Positions 25,207 to 34,605 of a stretch of 64,000 bases of DNA are shown in pieces. How positions within the stretch are numbered: the first letter of the stretch is position 1; each line of letters opens with the position of its first letter. Under the pieces are notes generated by a model that was not told the DNA's origin, did not search any database, and saw nothing but the letters and a program-made list of their open reading frames with translations. The translations under genes were made by a program, and so were the position numbers. Source of the DNA: Tistrella mobilis (lineage in GTDB: Bacteria > Pseudomonadota > Alphaproteobacteria > Tistrellales > Tistrellaceae); contig NZ_JBBIAB010000001.1 of the NCBI RefSeq assembly GCF_039634785.1, positions 248,001 through 312,000 of the forward strand. The letters are read 5' to 3'.

Positions 25207-26451
25207 ATGATGAACGAGGCTGTCGCGACGGCCGCTCCGGCAGGCAGCGCCGCCCCCGCCTGGGGGGCCGTGTTTTCCATGGCGCTCGGCGTCTTCGGGC
25301 TGGTGACGGCGGAATTCCTGCCGGCCAGCCTGCTCACCCCCATGGCCGCAGATCTGGGCGTCACCGAAGGCCTGGCCGGGCAGGCGGTCACCGCCACCGC
25401 CGCCATCGGCCTCCTCGCCAGCCTGCTGATCCCGGCCGCGACCCGCGGGCTGGACCGGCGGGTGGTGCTGCTCGGCTTCTCGGGCCTGCTCGTCGCCTCC
25501 AACCTGCTCGCGGCCGTCGCCTCAAGCCTGCCTGTGCTGATCGCGGCCCGGCTGGTGCTGGGCGTGGCACTGGGCGGGTTCTGGGCCATGTCCACCGCCA
25601 CCGTGATGCGGCTGGTGCCGGAAGCGGCGATCCCCCGGGCGCTGTCGATGGTCTTCGGCGGCGTCTCGGCCGCCACCGTCGCCGCGGCGCCGCTCGGCAG
25701 TTTCCTGGGCGATCAGCTGGGCTGGCGGGCGGTCTTCCTGATGGCGGCCGGGCTCGGCCTCGCCGCCTTTCTGGCCCAGTACGCCACCCTGCCGCGCATG
25801 GCCGCCTCTGCCACCACGCGGTTCGGCACGCTGGTGCTGGTGCTGCGCCGGCCCCGGGTCGGTGCCGGCATGGTCGCGGTGCTGATGGTCTTCACCGGCC
25901 ATTTCGCCGTCTTCACCTATGTCCGGCCCTTCCTGGAAACGGTGACCGGCGTGGGCATCCAGGGCGTGTCGGCCATCCTGCTCGGCTTCGGCCTCGCCAA
26001 TTTTCTCGGCACCGGCCTTGCGGGGCCGGCCATCGCCCGCAACCTGAAGGCGGTGCTGGTGGCGATGCCGGCGTTGATGGTCGTGCTGGGCCTGGGGCTG
26101 GTGCTGGCCGGTGGCACCGTCTTCGGCGATGCGGTGATGCTGGCGCTCTGGGGCATGGCCTTCGGCGCGGTGCCGGTCGCCTGGTCCACCTGGCTGACCC
26201 GGGCGGCCCCCGACGAGGCCGAAAGCGGCGGCGGGCTGATCGTGGCCGCCATCCAGCTGGCCATCGCCACCGGTGCCGCCGCGGGCGGGGTCATCTTCGA
26301 TCTGAACGGCGCCCCGGGGGTTTTCCTCGCGGCCACCCTGGTGCTGGCCGCCGCCGCCCTGCTGATCCTGACCCGGGTCCGGATCGGCCCGCGGGCCGCG
26401 GTCAGGCAGGCAGGGGTCGAGCGGGCAGGGGTCAGGCAGGCAGGGACCTGA
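25207..26451 (+). CDS. MFS drug/metabolite efflux transporter (DHA1-like)
   Basis: 414-residue inner-membrane permease with about twelve helices, starting FSMALGVFGLVTAEFLPASLLTPMAADLGVTEGLAGQAVTATA, the usual opening of AraJ/NepI-type DHA1 exporters. ATG 25207 follows AAGGATC and is preferred over an upstream extension. The last residues (AVRQAGVERAGVRQAGT) are a 15-bp repeat translated in frame that belongs to the 3' end of the convergent PfkB gene; the two ORFs overlap by 20 bp. Probably regulated by the divergent AraC protein. Confidence 0.9.
   Translation: MMNEAVATAAPAGSAAPAWGAVFSMALGVFGLVTAEFLPASLLTPMAADLGVTEGLAGQAVTATAAIGLLASLLIPAATRGLDRRVVLLGFSGLLVASNLLAAVASSLPVLIAARLVLGVALGGFWAMSTATVMRLVPEAAIPRALSMVFGGVSAATVAAAPLGSFLGDQLGWRAVFLMAAGLGLAAFLAQYATLPRMAASATTRFGTLVLVLRRPRVGAGMVAVLMVFTGHFAVFTYVRPFLETVTGVGIQGVSAILLGFGLANFLGTGLAGPAIARNLKAVLVAMPALMVVLGLGLVLAGGTVFGDAVMLALWGMAFGAVPVAWSTWLTRAAPDEAESGGGLIVAAIQLAIATGAAAGGVIFDLNGAPGVFLAATLVLAAAALLILTRVRIGPRAAVRQAGVERAGVRQAGT
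26401..26445. repeat. 15-bp tandem repeat at the MFS/PfkB convergent ends
   Basis: GTCAGGCAGGCAGGG (26401-26415), GTCGAGCGGGCAGGG (26416-26430) and GTCAGGCAGGCAGGG (26431-26445). It contains the PfkB stop codon (26432-26434, minus strand) and encodes the repetitive MFS tail on the plus strand. Confidence 0.9.
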
Positions 26452-27301
26452 GCACGCTGCCTTCGGTCTGCACCGCCCGGGCCCCGAAGGCACTGCCCCG
26501 CGCCAGCGCCTGGCCCATGTCCAGCCCTCGCAGCCAGGCATCGGTCAGCCCGCCGGCAAAGGCGTCGCCGGCGCCGGTGGTGTCGATCACCCGGTCGACC
26601 TTGCAGGCCGGGCAGCGGATCCGCCGGCCGTCGGCGGCAAAGGCCTCCGACCCCTCGGCGCCATGGGTGACCACCACCCACTCCAGCCGGTCGCCTGCAA
26701 GCCGCTGTGCGGCGCCGAGCGGGTCCGCCGCCGCGGCCGGCGCCAGATCGTCGATCGAGGCCACGAAGACCCGTGCCGGCCAGCTGCCGGCGGGCAGGGT
26801 CGGTTCGTGTTCGGCCGGCGGGATCTGGGCGATCGCCGGCAGGCCGCGTTCGGCGGCGGCCACCAGCAGCCGGCCGGCCTCGGGGTTGCGGCTGTTCAGG
26901 AACAGGGCGTCCATGCCGTCGAGCACGCTTTCCGGCGGGACCCAGGCCAGATGATGGCCGATCTTCAGGATGGTCCGCTCGCCTTCGGGATCCAGCAGCA
27001 GCATGGTCTCGGGCGAGTGGTCGAGAGTGCGGTCGAGCCTGGAGACATCCAGCCCGCAGGCGGTCACGTCCGCCACCAGCCGGTCGCCCAGCGCATCATG
27101 GGCCACGCGGGTGATCAGCGCCGGGTGATGGCCGGCAAGGGCGAGCGCCGTGCCGACATTGGCGCCGGACCCGCCGATGCGCGGGCCCTCGTCCACCCCG
27201 CGCGGCCGTCCGCCCGAGACGATGGGCCGGTCCAGGCGGATCACCCGATCGGCATTCAGGCTGCCGACGACGGCGATACGGGCAGGGAAGGGGGCAACCA
27301 T
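26432..27301 (-). CDS. PfkB/ribokinase-family sugar kinase
   Basis: 289 residues. The N-terminal VVGSLNADRVIRLDR and GGSGANVGTALALAG form the sugar-binding lid region, and DTTGAGDAFAGGLTDA near residue 240 is the PfkB signature with the catalytic Asp (GAGD). Slightly short for ribokinase. The substrate (ribose, nucleoside or other sugar) cannot be named. It stands alone apart from the XRE gene 18 bp upstream on the same strand. Its stop lies in a 15-bp repeat overlapping the convergent MFS gene. Confidence 0.88.
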   Translation of the reverse strand: MVAPFPARIAVVGSLNADRVIRLDRPIVSGGRPRGVDEGPRIGGSGANVGTALALAGHHPALITRVAHDALGDRLVADVTACGLDVSRLDRTLDHSPETMLLLDPEGERTILKIGHHLAWVPPESVLDGMDALFLNSRNPEAGRLLVAAAERGLPAIAQIPPAEHEPTLPAGSWPARVFVASIDDLAPAAAADPLGAAQRLAGDRLEWVVVTHGAEGSEAFAADGRRIRCPACKVDRVIDTTGAGDAFAGGLTDAWLRGLDMGQALARGSAFGARAVQTEGSVLRSLPA

Positions 27302-27319
27302 GGGCGGAATGTCCTCCGA

Positions 27320-27733
27320 TCAGTCAGCGGGGTCGGGTGGCCGCTCGCCGGCCCGACCCCGACCAGTCTGACCGTCGGGGCGCGCCGCGTCGAGGACCGC
27401 GAGCAGCCGGTCGAGGGTGGGCCCGTCCAGCGTGGCGATCCGCCGGGCCACCAGATTGGCCAGGCGGGTGGCCCGGGGATCCAGGCCGGCGGTGTCTACC
27501 GTCACCTTGGGATCGGACAGCCCGGCCAGCCGCTCCAGTTCCTCGGCCTCGTCCCAGATGATGTTGAAATAGGTGCAGATCTGGATCAGCAGCGACCGGG
27601 TCGGCACGCCGCGCCGGCCATGTTCCAGCGCCGAGAGATAGGCGTTGGAGATCTCCAGATCGCGGGCCATCTGCTTCTGGCTGATCCCGCGCGCGGCCCG
27701 AAGCTGGCGCAGGCGCTCTCCGAAGGGTGTCAC
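27320..27733 (-). CDS. XRE-family HTH regulator
   Basis: 137 residues. A Cro/CI-type HTH covers residues ~3-60 (LRQLRAARGISQKQMARDLEISNAYLSALEHGRRG), followed by a domain with YFNIIWDEAEELERLAGLSDPKVTVDTAGL, a pattern common in alphaproteobacterial XRE proteins found beside Smr genes. GTG start at 27733 overlaps the Smr stop as GTGA. Acidic/Pro-rich C-terminus. Target unknown. Confidence 0.88.
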   Translation of the reverse strand: MTPFGERLRQLRAARGISQKQMARDLEISNAYLSALEHGRRGVPTRSLLIQICTYFNIIWDEAEELERLAGLSDPKVTVDTAGLDPRATRLANLVARRIATLDGPTLDRLLAVLDAARPDGQTGRGRAGERPPDPAD

Positions 27734-28623
27734 CGCTCGCGTTTGAGCAGGATATAGGCGGCGCCGAAGCCGCCATGCATCTGCCGGGCCTGGGTGAAGG
27801 CCAGCACCTTCGACCGGGTCTCGGGCTCGTTCAGCCAGCGCGGCAGCTCGCTGCGGATCACGCCGGCCGGGTTGGTCGCCCAGGGCTCGCGCGGCGGCTC
27901 GGGGGTCTCGGGCACGGCCATGCCGCGGCGGCGCACCACCGGCTGCGGCCTGGGGCCCCCCTTGCCGGTGATCACCAGCACGCAGCGCAGGCCGCGGGCA
28001 TGGGACCGGGCAATGAAATCGACCAGCATGCCGCGGGCCACCTCGCGGCCATGGCCGTGAAGGTCCAGCATCGCCTCCACCGGCATGGCGCCGCGGCGCA
28101 GCCGGGCCTGGCTGCGCCGGTCCAGCCCGTCGAAGGCCTTGCCGGTCAGCGCCTGAAGCGGTTCGGGTGCGGCCGGCCGGCGGCCTGAAGATGCGGGCCC
28201 GGGCGCGGCCGCCGCAACCATGGTCCCCGGCAGCCCGGAAACCGGCAGCTCGGGAACCGGCGGCAGAGGTGGCGGCGGGGGCGGCACCGCCACCGCGTGA
28301 CCGGGAAGCGGTTTCACATCGCTCATCGCCGAGCCGAACAGGTCCAGCTCCCCCCGGCTGATGCCGCGGGCGGAACGCGGCACCGGCCTGGCCTGCGGGG
28401 CGGGGGGCGGCACGGCGGCCGCGCGCCGGCGGGTGGCGGGCGCCACGCCCTGCTCGTCCCCCGCCGCCGCGGTTGCATGAACCGAGGGCAGATCGGGGCC
28501 GCGCAGCGACGAGCGTTCGGCGACGTCTTCCGAGCGCATCGCCCGTTCGAACAACCGCGCCTCGGCCTCGGGATCGGGCCGAAGCGCGTCCTGGTCGCCG
28601 GTTCGGGGAGGACGTGCGGGCAT
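27730..28623 (-). CDS. Smr-domain protein with long proline-rich N-terminus
   Basis: 297 residues. The C-terminal Smr domain (~185-297) has LDLHGHGREVARGMLVDFI and the glycine loop VITGKGG, as in MutS2-type small nucleases; RFGAAYILL-like GGFGAAYILLKRER ends it. The first ~170 residues are Ala/Pro rich with a run of prolines (VPPPPPPLPPVP) and look disordered. Smr proteins nick DNA or RNA. It lies between the XRE gene (overlap) and lutC (8-bp gap). Confidence 0.85.
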   Translation of the reverse strand: MPARPPRTGDQDALRPDPEAEARLFERAMRSEDVAERSSLRGPDLPSVHATAAAGDEQGVAPATRRRAAAVPPPAPQARPVPRSARGISRGELDLFGSAMSDVKPLPGHAVAVPPPPPPLPPVPELPVSGLPGTMVAAAAPGPASSGRRPAAPEPLQALTGKAFDGLDRRSQARLRRGAMPVEAMLDLHGHGREVARGMLVDFIARSHARGLRCVLVITGKGGPRPQPVVRRRGMAVPETPEPPREPWATNPAGVIRSELPRWLNEPETRSKVLAFTQARQMHGGFGAAYILLKRER

Positions 28624-28631
28624 GGGCAGGG

Positions 28632-29327
28632 TCAGACCTCGTCGACGATCACCACATGCAGCCGCCGCGGTCCGTGGGCACCAAGCTCGATCTGCTGCTC
28701 GATGTCGCCGGTGCGGCTGGGGCCGGTGATCAGGTTGAAGGTACGCGGCGGGACACCGCGTTCGGTGCGCAGCCTGGCCCAGACATCCTCGTAGGCGCGT
28801 TCCACGCGTGAGGCGGGCAGCACCACGATATGGGTCTCGGGCAGGAAGTTCAGCGTGGTCGGATGCTCGGGCCCCGACGCCAGGGCCAGCGTGCCGGTTT
28901 CGGCGATGCCGGCGAAGGCGCTGGTCACCGAGACCTCGTCGGCCGCCTCGGCCGGGCCGGCGCGCAGGGTCAGCAGCGGTGCCGCCCCCGCCCAGTCGAT
29001 CCGGTCGAGCAGCGGGTCGGGCGCCCGGCCGGCGGCCATCGGCAGGTTACAGGCGGCCATGTAGTCGACCACCGCCGCCGGCACCTCGTCCAGGCGCGCG
29101 ACCCGGGTCACCGTGCCCGCCACCTTCTGCAGCTGGTCGATGAACAGCGACACCCGGCCGGCCGGGTCCAGATCGGCCCGGGCCGGGATGGTGTTGGGGC
29201 GGTGGGCCTCGATCCGGGCGGCGACCCGGGCCCGGGCCTCGGCCTCGTTCGCCGGATCGCGGCGGATGCCGGCGCGCACCGCGCCCAGAATGCGGGCGCG
29301 GGCATCGTCGCCCTGGGAGATGGTCAT
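28632..29327 (-). CDS. lutC: lactate utilisation protein LutC
   Basis: 231 residues of the LUD domain family (YkgG/LutC). Recognised by RPNTIPARADLDPAGRVSLFIDQLQKVAGTV, the VTSAFAGIAETGTLALASG core and ITGPSRTGDIEQQIELGAHGPRRLHVVIV near the end. The third subunit of the LutABC L-lactate-oxidising complex. The start ATG overlaps the lutB stop (ATGA); a longer reading through lutB sequence is rejected. Confidence 0.92.
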   Translation of the reverse strand: MTISQGDDARARILGAVRAGIRRDPANEAEARARVAARIEAHRPNTIPARADLDPAGRVSLFIDQLQKVAGTVTRVARLDEVPAAVVDYMAACNLPMAAGRAPDPLLDRIDWAGAAPLLTLRAGPAEAADEVSVTSAFAGIAETGTLALASGPEHPTTLNFLPETHIVVLPASRVERAYEDVWARLRTERGVPPRTFNLITGPSRTGDIEQQIELGAHGPRRLHVVIVDEV

Positions 29328-30805
29328 CGGCCCTGCTCCTTCGCTGACCCGCGATGGCGGCGGGCGGTGGCGTCCCCCGGCGCCTGGGTCGGGCGGCCAT
29401 CGGCCTTCCAGGCGGCCACGAAGCTGCGGCCTTCGGGCGCCGGCATGTCGCGGACACGGGTCCAGCCCCCGGCGAGCGGCAGCCGCTTCAGCCGACCCTG
29501 AGACCGGCCCATCCGGCCGAGCAGGGCGGCCGCGGTGCGCGTGACGAGGCGATAGGCCCGGGGCCGTTTCGCGAACCAGGCCCAGACCCCAAGCCCCCAG
29601 CGCTGCGAGGTGGGGCTGAGATGGCGTTCGAATTCCCGAGTCCGCCAGGCGCGCATCATCCGCGGCAGCGGGATCCGCACCGGGCAGACCTGTTCGCAGC
29701 GCCCGCAGAAGGTCGAGGCATTGGGCAGGTGGCCCGCCTCTTCCACGCCGATCAGCGCCGGGGTCAGCACCGCCCCCATCGGGCCCGGATAGACCCAGCC
29801 ATAGGCATGGCCGCCGACGGTGCCGTAGACCGGGCAATGGTTCATGCAGGCGCCGCAGCGGATGCAGCGCAGCATGTCCTGGAATTCGGTGCCCACCATG
29901 CCCGAGCGGCCGTTGTCCAGCAGCACCACATGGAATTCCTCGGGCCCGTCCAGATCGCCCTCGCGCTTCGGCCCGGTCACCAGCGTGGTATAGGACGAGA
30001 ACTCCTGCCCCGTGGCCGACCGTGCCAGCACTCTCAGCATGGTCGAGGCGTCTTCCAGCGTCGGCACCAGCTTTTCGATGCCGGCCAGCACGATATGGCG
30101 CTTCGGCAGCGACAGGGTCAGGTCGGCATTGCCCTCATTGGTCACCAGGATGATCGATCCGGTCTCGGCGACCAGGAAATTGGCGCCGGTGATGCCGACA
30201 TCGGCGTCCAGATATTTCTGGCGCAGCACCTCGCGCGCCTCGCGGACCATGTCGGTCGGCTCGGTCAGGCGGCGGGTCTTGCCATAGCGGCCGTGATGGC
30301 GCAGGAACAGCTCCGCCACCTGTTCCTTGGTCTTGTGGATCGCCGGCGCGATGATGTGGCTCGGCGGCTCCTTGGCCAGCTGGATGATGTACTCGCCCAG
30401 ATCGGTCTCGATCGGCTCGATCCCGGCCTTTTCCAGCGCATCGTTGAGCGCGATCTCTTCCGTCACCATCGATTTCGACTTGGTGACGGTCCGGGCATTG
30501 CCGGCGCGCGCCAGGTCCAGAATGATCCGCCGGGCATCGGCCGCGGTCTCGGCCCAATGGACCTTGCCGCCCCGGGCCTCCACCGCCTCGGCGAAGCGCT
30601 CCAGATAGATGTCGAGATGGCCGAGCACATGGTTCTTGATGTCGCGCGCCTGGTCGCGCAGCGTCTCGAACTCGGGCAGGGCCGCCGCGGCGGCCGCCCG
30701 CTTGGGCACGAAGCCCGAGCGGATCTTGGCGAGCGAGGCCTGAAGATTGGCATCGCCCAGGGCGTCGTGGACATTGTCCTTAAAGCGGTGACTGGTCGCC
30801 TCCAT
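29324..30805 (-). CDS. lutB: lactate utilisation iron-sulfur protein LutB
   Basis: 493 residues. The N-terminal LUD domain (NFLVAETGSIILVTNEGNADLTLSLPKRHI) is followed by two [4Fe-4S] motifs, CIRCGACMNHCPVYG near residue 313 and CGRCEQVCPVRIPLP near 368. Central electron-transfer subunit of the LutABC lactate dehydrogenase, membrane-associated in the cytoplasm. Second gene of lutA-lutB-lutC, 16 bp after lutA. Length is standard for the family. Confidence 0.95.
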   Translation of the reverse strand: MEATSHRFKDNVHDALGDANLQASLAKIRSGFVPKRAAAAAALPEFETLRDQARDIKNHVLGHLDIYLERFAEAVEARGGKVHWAETAADARRIILDLARAGNARTVTKSKSMVTEEIALNDALEKAGIEPIETDLGEYIIQLAKEPPSHIIAPAIHKTKEQVAELFLRHHGRYGKTRRLTEPTDMVREAREVLRQKYLDADVGITGANFLVAETGSIILVTNEGNADLTLSLPKRHIVLAGIEKLVPTLEDASTMLRVLARSATGQEFSSYTTLVTGPKREGDLDGPEEFHVVLLDNGRSGMVGTEFQDMLRCIRCGACMNHCPVYGTVGGHAYGWVYPGPMGAVLTPALIGVEEAGHLPNASTFCGRCEQVCPVRIPLPRMMRAWRTREFERHLSPTSQRWGLGVWAWFAKRPRAYRLVTRTAAALLGRMGRSQGRLKRLPLAGGWTRVRDMPAPEGRSFVAAWKADGRPTQAPGDATARRHRGSAKEQGR

Positions 30806-30821
30806 CGGATCGCCCTCCCGC

Positions 30822-31640
30822 TCAGCGCCGGTCCGCGCCGGCGGCGGTGTCGCCGATGGCTGCGGTGTCGGTCATGTCGGCCAGAACCTCGGCCACGTGG
30901 CGGACCTGGATGGTGGAGCCCTCGCGCTTCAGCCGCCCGGCCATGTTCAGCAGGCAGCCCATATCGCCCGCCAGCAGCAGATCGGCATTGGTGGCGCGGA
31001 TATCCGCCACCTTGTTGGAGACCATGCGGCCCGAGATCTCAGGGTATTTCACGCAGAAGGTGCCGCCGAAGCCGCAGCATTCCTCGGCCCCCGGCAGTTC
31101 GTTCAGGGTCAGCCCTTCGACGGTGCCCAGCAGCTTGCGCGGCTGTGCCTTCACCCCCAGCTCGCGCAGGCCCGAACAGCTGTCGTGATAGGTGACGGTG
31201 GCGTCCAGCCTCGCCTTCACCCCCTCCATGCCGCGGACATCGACCAGGAAGGCCATCAGCTCATAGGTCTTCGCCGCCAGCCGGCGGGCCCGCGGCCCCC
31301 AGTCCGGATCGTCGCGCAGCAGCTCGGGATAGTGGTGCGAGATCATGCCGCCGCAGGATCCCGACGGCACGACCACATAGTCGAAGGGCTCGAAGGCAGC
31401 GATCACCTCGCGCGCGATCGCACGGGCATCGGCCCGGTCGCCCGAATTGAAGGCCGGCTGGCCGCAACAGGTCTGGCTGTCGGGCACCACCACCCGGCAC
31501 CCGGCCTCTTCCAGCAGCTTCGCCGTGGCAAACCCCACGCTCGGCCGGAACAGATCCACCAGACAGGTCGCGAACAGGCCGACCGTGGCCGGTTCGCGCG
31601 CACGGGCGGGCTTCGCCGCCGTCTCGCTTGGGGTATTCAC
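30822..31640 (-). CDS. lutA: lactate utilisation protein LutA
   Basis: 272 residues with two CCG domains that bind unusual iron-sulfur clusters: SQTCCGQPAFNSG ... VVPSGSCGGMISHHYPEL and YHDSCSGLRELGV ... AEECCGFGGTFCVKYPEIS. First gene of the lut operon, starting at GTG 31640. With LutB and LutC it oxidises L-lactate to pyruvate. No lactate permease or LldR/LutR regulator lies beside it. Confidence 0.94.
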   Translation of the reverse strand: MNTPSETAAKPARAREPATVGLFATCLVDLFRPSVGFATAKLLEEAGCRVVVPDSQTCCGQPAFNSGDRADARAIAREVIAAFEPFDYVVVPSGSCGGMISHHYPELLRDDPDWGPRARRLAAKTYELMAFLVDVRGMEGVKARLDATVTYHDSCSGLRELGVKAQPRKLLGTVEGLTLNELPGAEECCGFGGTFCVKYPEISGRMVSNKVADIRATNADLLLAGDMGCLLNMAGRLKREGSTIQVRHVAEVLADMTDTAAIGDTAAGADRR

Positions 31641-31760
31641 CGTCGCTCGTCCTTCTGAAGCTTCGGACAGGCCCGCGCTTCTGCGGGGCCGGCCGGCATT
31701 TGCGGACGAGGATGGGGCGATGTGGCCGCGGAGGCAAGCCTGCCGCTCACCTCCGGGCGC

Positions 31761-33053
31761 TCAACCGCCCGCTGCGGCCGTCTCCGGGGCCGGTACGGTC
31801 GACGGATCGATGGCGAGCGGCAGCAGCACGGCATAGCTGCCGCGCTCCTTCATCCGCCCGGCGACCAGCTCGGCGAAATCGCCCGGACCCCAGAACACGT
31901 CGCCGCGCACCGCCCCCTTGATCGCGCCGCCGGTATCCTGCGCGATCATCAGCCGCCGGAGCGGCGTTTCCGAAAGCGCGCCGACGCCCGCCGGATAGCT
32001 GGCATCCAGCCAGACCGGCGCCCCCAGCGGCAGCATCGACCGGTCGACCGCCAGCGACCGGCCCGGGCTCAGCACCGCGCCCATGGCGCCCAGCGGCCCG
32101 TCGTCGTCCAGCAGCCGGAAGAACACATAGGACGGGTTCTGATCCAGGATCGAGACCATCCGGTCGGGATGAGCGGCCAGCCAGGCGCGCAGGCTTTGCA
32201 GCGACACCTCTTCGGGCTTCATCTCGCCCTGATCGATCAGCACCTTGCCGATCGATCGATAGGGCCGGCCATTGGCCCCGGCATAGCCCACCCGCAGCAC
32301 CCGCCCGTCGGGCAGCCGCACCCGGCCCGAGCCCTGGATCTGCAGGAAGAAGGCATCGACCGGGTCGTCGACCCAGAGCAGTTCCAGCCCGCGGCCGTCG
32401 AGCACGCCGTCGGCGATCGCCGCGCGGTCGTAATAGGGGGCGAACCGCCCGTCGGCCACCCGCCCGACCAGACGGCGACCGTCCAGCGCATCGTCGAAGG
32501 CGCCCAGATCCGCCACAACCAGATCCTCGGGCAGGCGGTAGAGCGGCACGTCGTGCCGGGCGTCGGGGGTCAGCGATCCGGCCAGTTCCGGCTCGTAATA
32601 GCCGGTGAACAGGCCGTTGGTGTCGCCATCCGGCTTCGCCACCTGCCAGGCGTTGAAATGGCGTTCAAAGAAGGCACGGGCCGCGCCGGCATCGTCCAGC
32701 GGCAGATCCACCGCCGCACCGCAGACATCCCGCCAGTGGCCGACCGTGCCGAAGCGCCCGCCCCGGTCGAGCGGCGCCGCCACCGGCCGGCGCAGGATGA
32801 TCCGGCACGAGATCTGGAAGGCGCCGAGTGCGGCCGACTGGTCGTCGTCGTCCCAGCCGGGCAAGTCGCCGAAGGCGATGCGGGTGAAGCGCGGCCCCTC
32901 GGCGGTCACCGCCGGCTGCGGGGCCGGCGGCGTCTCGGGTTCCGGCAGGTTGCGCGTGCTGAGATACCAGCCGCCGATCAGCGCCGCCCCGGCCAGCGCG
33001 AGCACGGCGAAGGCGCCCGCAAGGCGCAGGCTGCGGCCGCGCATTGCGGTCAT
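31761..33053 (-). CDS. mltA: membrane-bound lytic murein transglycosylase A
   Basis: 430 residues. An N-terminal hydrophobic anchor or signal (~10-30) is followed by the MltA domain (NGLFTGYYEPELAGS, ELLWVDDPVDAFFLQIQGSGRVRLPDG, GRPYRSIGKVLI) and the 3D domain with its aspartates (SLAVDRSMLPLGAPVWLDA, QDTGGAIKGAVRGDVFWG). Cleaves peptidoglycan glycan strands. No lipobox cysteine is evident, so it is anchored by the helix or secreted. The start overlaps the Tim44-like gene stop (ATGA), a conserved pairing near the alphaproteobacterial origin. Confidence 0.93.
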   Translation of the reverse strand: MTAMRGRSLRLAGAFAVLALAGAALIGGWYLSTRNLPEPETPPAPQPAVTAEGPRFTRIAFGDLPGWDDDDQSAALGAFQISCRIILRRPVAAPLDRGGRFGTVGHWRDVCGAAVDLPLDDAGAARAFFERHFNAWQVAKPDGDTNGLFTGYYEPELAGSLTPDARHDVPLYRLPEDLVVADLGAFDDALDGRRLVGRVADGRFAPYYDRAAIADGVLDGRGLELLWVDDPVDAFFLQIQGSGRVRLPDGRVLRVGYAGANGRPYRSIGKVLIDQGEMKPEEVSLQSLRAWLAAHPDRMVSILDQNPSYVFFRLLDDDGPLGAMGAVLSPGRSLAVDRSMLPLGAPVWLDASYPAGVGALSETPLRRLMIAQDTGGAIKGAVRGDVFWGPGDFAELVAGRMKERGSYAVLLPLAIDPSTVPAPETAAAGG

Positions 33054-33733
33054 TCGCCGCTGCGGGTCGCGGTCAGGATCCAGTTGGGATCGCTCGACCG
33101 GGTATCGCGCTCGAAGGTCCAGAGGTCGATCAGGTCGATCTCCTCGGCACCGCCGGCGACCACGCGACCCTCGGCGTCCAGCGTCTGGTTGATCTGGGTG
33201 GTGGAGAAGCGCACCGTCACCTGCGCCATGCTGCCGGCCAGCCGGGCCTCGGCGATGCGCGGCTCGCGCACCGACACGATGCGGGTGCTGTGGGTCTCGC
33301 CCGCCTGCTCACGCGCATCGATCGCCTGGTTGAAGCCGGCCAGCACCTGCGGCGACAGCAGCATGGCCAGCGTCTGGCGATCGCCCCGGGCGAAGGCGTC
33401 GAGGATCATCTCGAAAGCCTGCTGGGCGCCCTCCAGGAAGCCCTTGGGATCGAAGTTGCGATCGGCGCGGCGGATATATTCCACCCCTTCCAGCGCCGGC
33501 TGGTCGATCAGCGACATCACCTTCTCGGACATCGGGAAGGGCAGCACCCGGGCGGGCCCCGGCTGCTGGGCGCCGGCCTCGGCGGCCTTGGGATCGCCGC
33601 TGCGGGGGGAGAGCGGGTTGCGCGTCTCTTCCGGCGGCCGTTCGTGGCCGGTGCGCGTGCCCAGAACGCCACGCAGGCGCAGCGCCACGAACACGGCGAC
33701 GAGGGCGAAGAAGAGGATGTCGAGATATTCCAT
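33050..33733 (-). CDS. Tim44/TimA-domain inner-membrane protein
   Basis: 227 residues. An N-terminal helix (~4-22, DILFFALVAVFVALRLRGVLG) anchors the protein, then a polar linker and a Tim44-like domain (FLEGAQQAFEMILDAFARGDRQTLAMLLSPQVLAGFNQAI ... WTFERDTRSSDPNWILTATRSGE). Bacterial TimA is linked to envelope biogenesis; its exact role is uncertain. ATG 33733 was chosen; ATG 33739 is equally possible. Divergent from fxsA and coupled to mltA. Confidence 0.9.
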   Translation of the reverse strand: MEYLDILFFALVAVFVALRLRGVLGTRTGHERPPEETRNPLSPRSGDPKAAEAGAQQPGPARVLPFPMSEKVMSLIDQPALEGVEYIRRADRNFDPKGFLEGAQQAFEMILDAFARGDRQTLAMLLSPQVLAGFNQAIDAREQAGETHSTRIVSVREPRIAEARLAGSMAQVTVRFSTTQINQTLDAEGRVVAGGAEEIDLIDLWTFERDTRSSDPNWILTATRSGE

Positions 33734-33940
33734 GGACATCAGGACCTGGCCGTCGGAGACGTCCGCACGAAGGATTTCGGCGGCGGAACACGATCGGTCG
33801 GCCGCGTCCGGCCGGCATTCGCACCCGCGGATCCCGGCACCCGATGGCATGGGTGCGGAAATGGGGTCGCACGAACGCGACGAGGGTTGGACGGCGCCGC
33901 CTCCACCCTTACATAAGGGTCGGTTCAGGAAAGGGCAAGC

Positions 33941-34465
33941 ATGGTCGCCGCAGTCTCTCTGCTTCTCGCAATCCTCTTCGTGCCGCTGATCGAGGTCTTC
34001 CTGTTCATCCAGGTGGGCAGCGAGATCGGCGCCCTGCCGACGGTAGCGCTCTGCGTGCTGACCGCGGTGGCGGGTGCCGCCATGCTGCGCCATCAGGGTC
34101 TGAAGGCCCTGACCGAGGCCCGGGCCCGGCTCAACCGCAACGAGGCGCCGGTCGATCAGGTCTTCGACGGCCTGTTCCTGGGGCTGGCGGCCGTGCTGCT
34201 GATGGTCCCCGGCTTCTTCACCGATGCGATCGGCGGCCTGCTGCTGGTGCCGGCGATCCGCCGGCTGCTGCAGACCCAGATCCTCTCCCGCACCCGCTTC
34301 GTGATGACCGGCCGCCCGGGGCCGGGCCAGCCCGGCAGCCAGTGGCGCAGCCGTGACGGCAGCGTGATCATCGAGGGCGAATACTCGACGCCCGCCGATC
34401 GTCCCGGCCCGGCAGACGGTCGCCGCCGGCCCGACGACGACGAGCCGCCGCTGATCGGCCGCTGA
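33941..34465 (+). CDS. fxsA: FxsA-family membrane protein
   Basis: 174 residues. The N-terminal hydrophobic half matches FxsA (LFVPLIEVFLFIQVGSEIGALPTVALCVLTAVAGAAMLRHQGL ... LMVPGFFTDAIGGLLLVPAIRRLL); the C-terminus is polar and disordered. Known for relieving phage T7 exclusion when overexpressed in E. coli; its normal role is unclear. Lies between timA (divergent) and secB, an order common at the alphaproteobacterial origin. Confidence 0.92.
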   Translation: MVAAVSLLLAILFVPLIEVFLFIQVGSEIGALPTVALCVLTAVAGAAMLRHQGLKALTEARARLNRNEAPVDQVFDGLFLGLAAVLLMVPGFFTDAIGGLLLVPAIRRLLQTQILSRTRFVMTGRPGPGQPGSQWRSRDGSVIIEGEYSTPADRPGPADGRRRPDDDEPPLIGR

Positions 34466-34605
34466 CCGACAGGACGGCGATCGACCACCGGTCACCATCC
34501 CCGGCGCTGCACTTGCACCGCGCGGGCGCACATGTTACGCCCGACATGGCCGGCGATCCGGTCGGCCCCAGATCAACACCTGCGTCACCCGGAGACCAGC
34601 ACCCC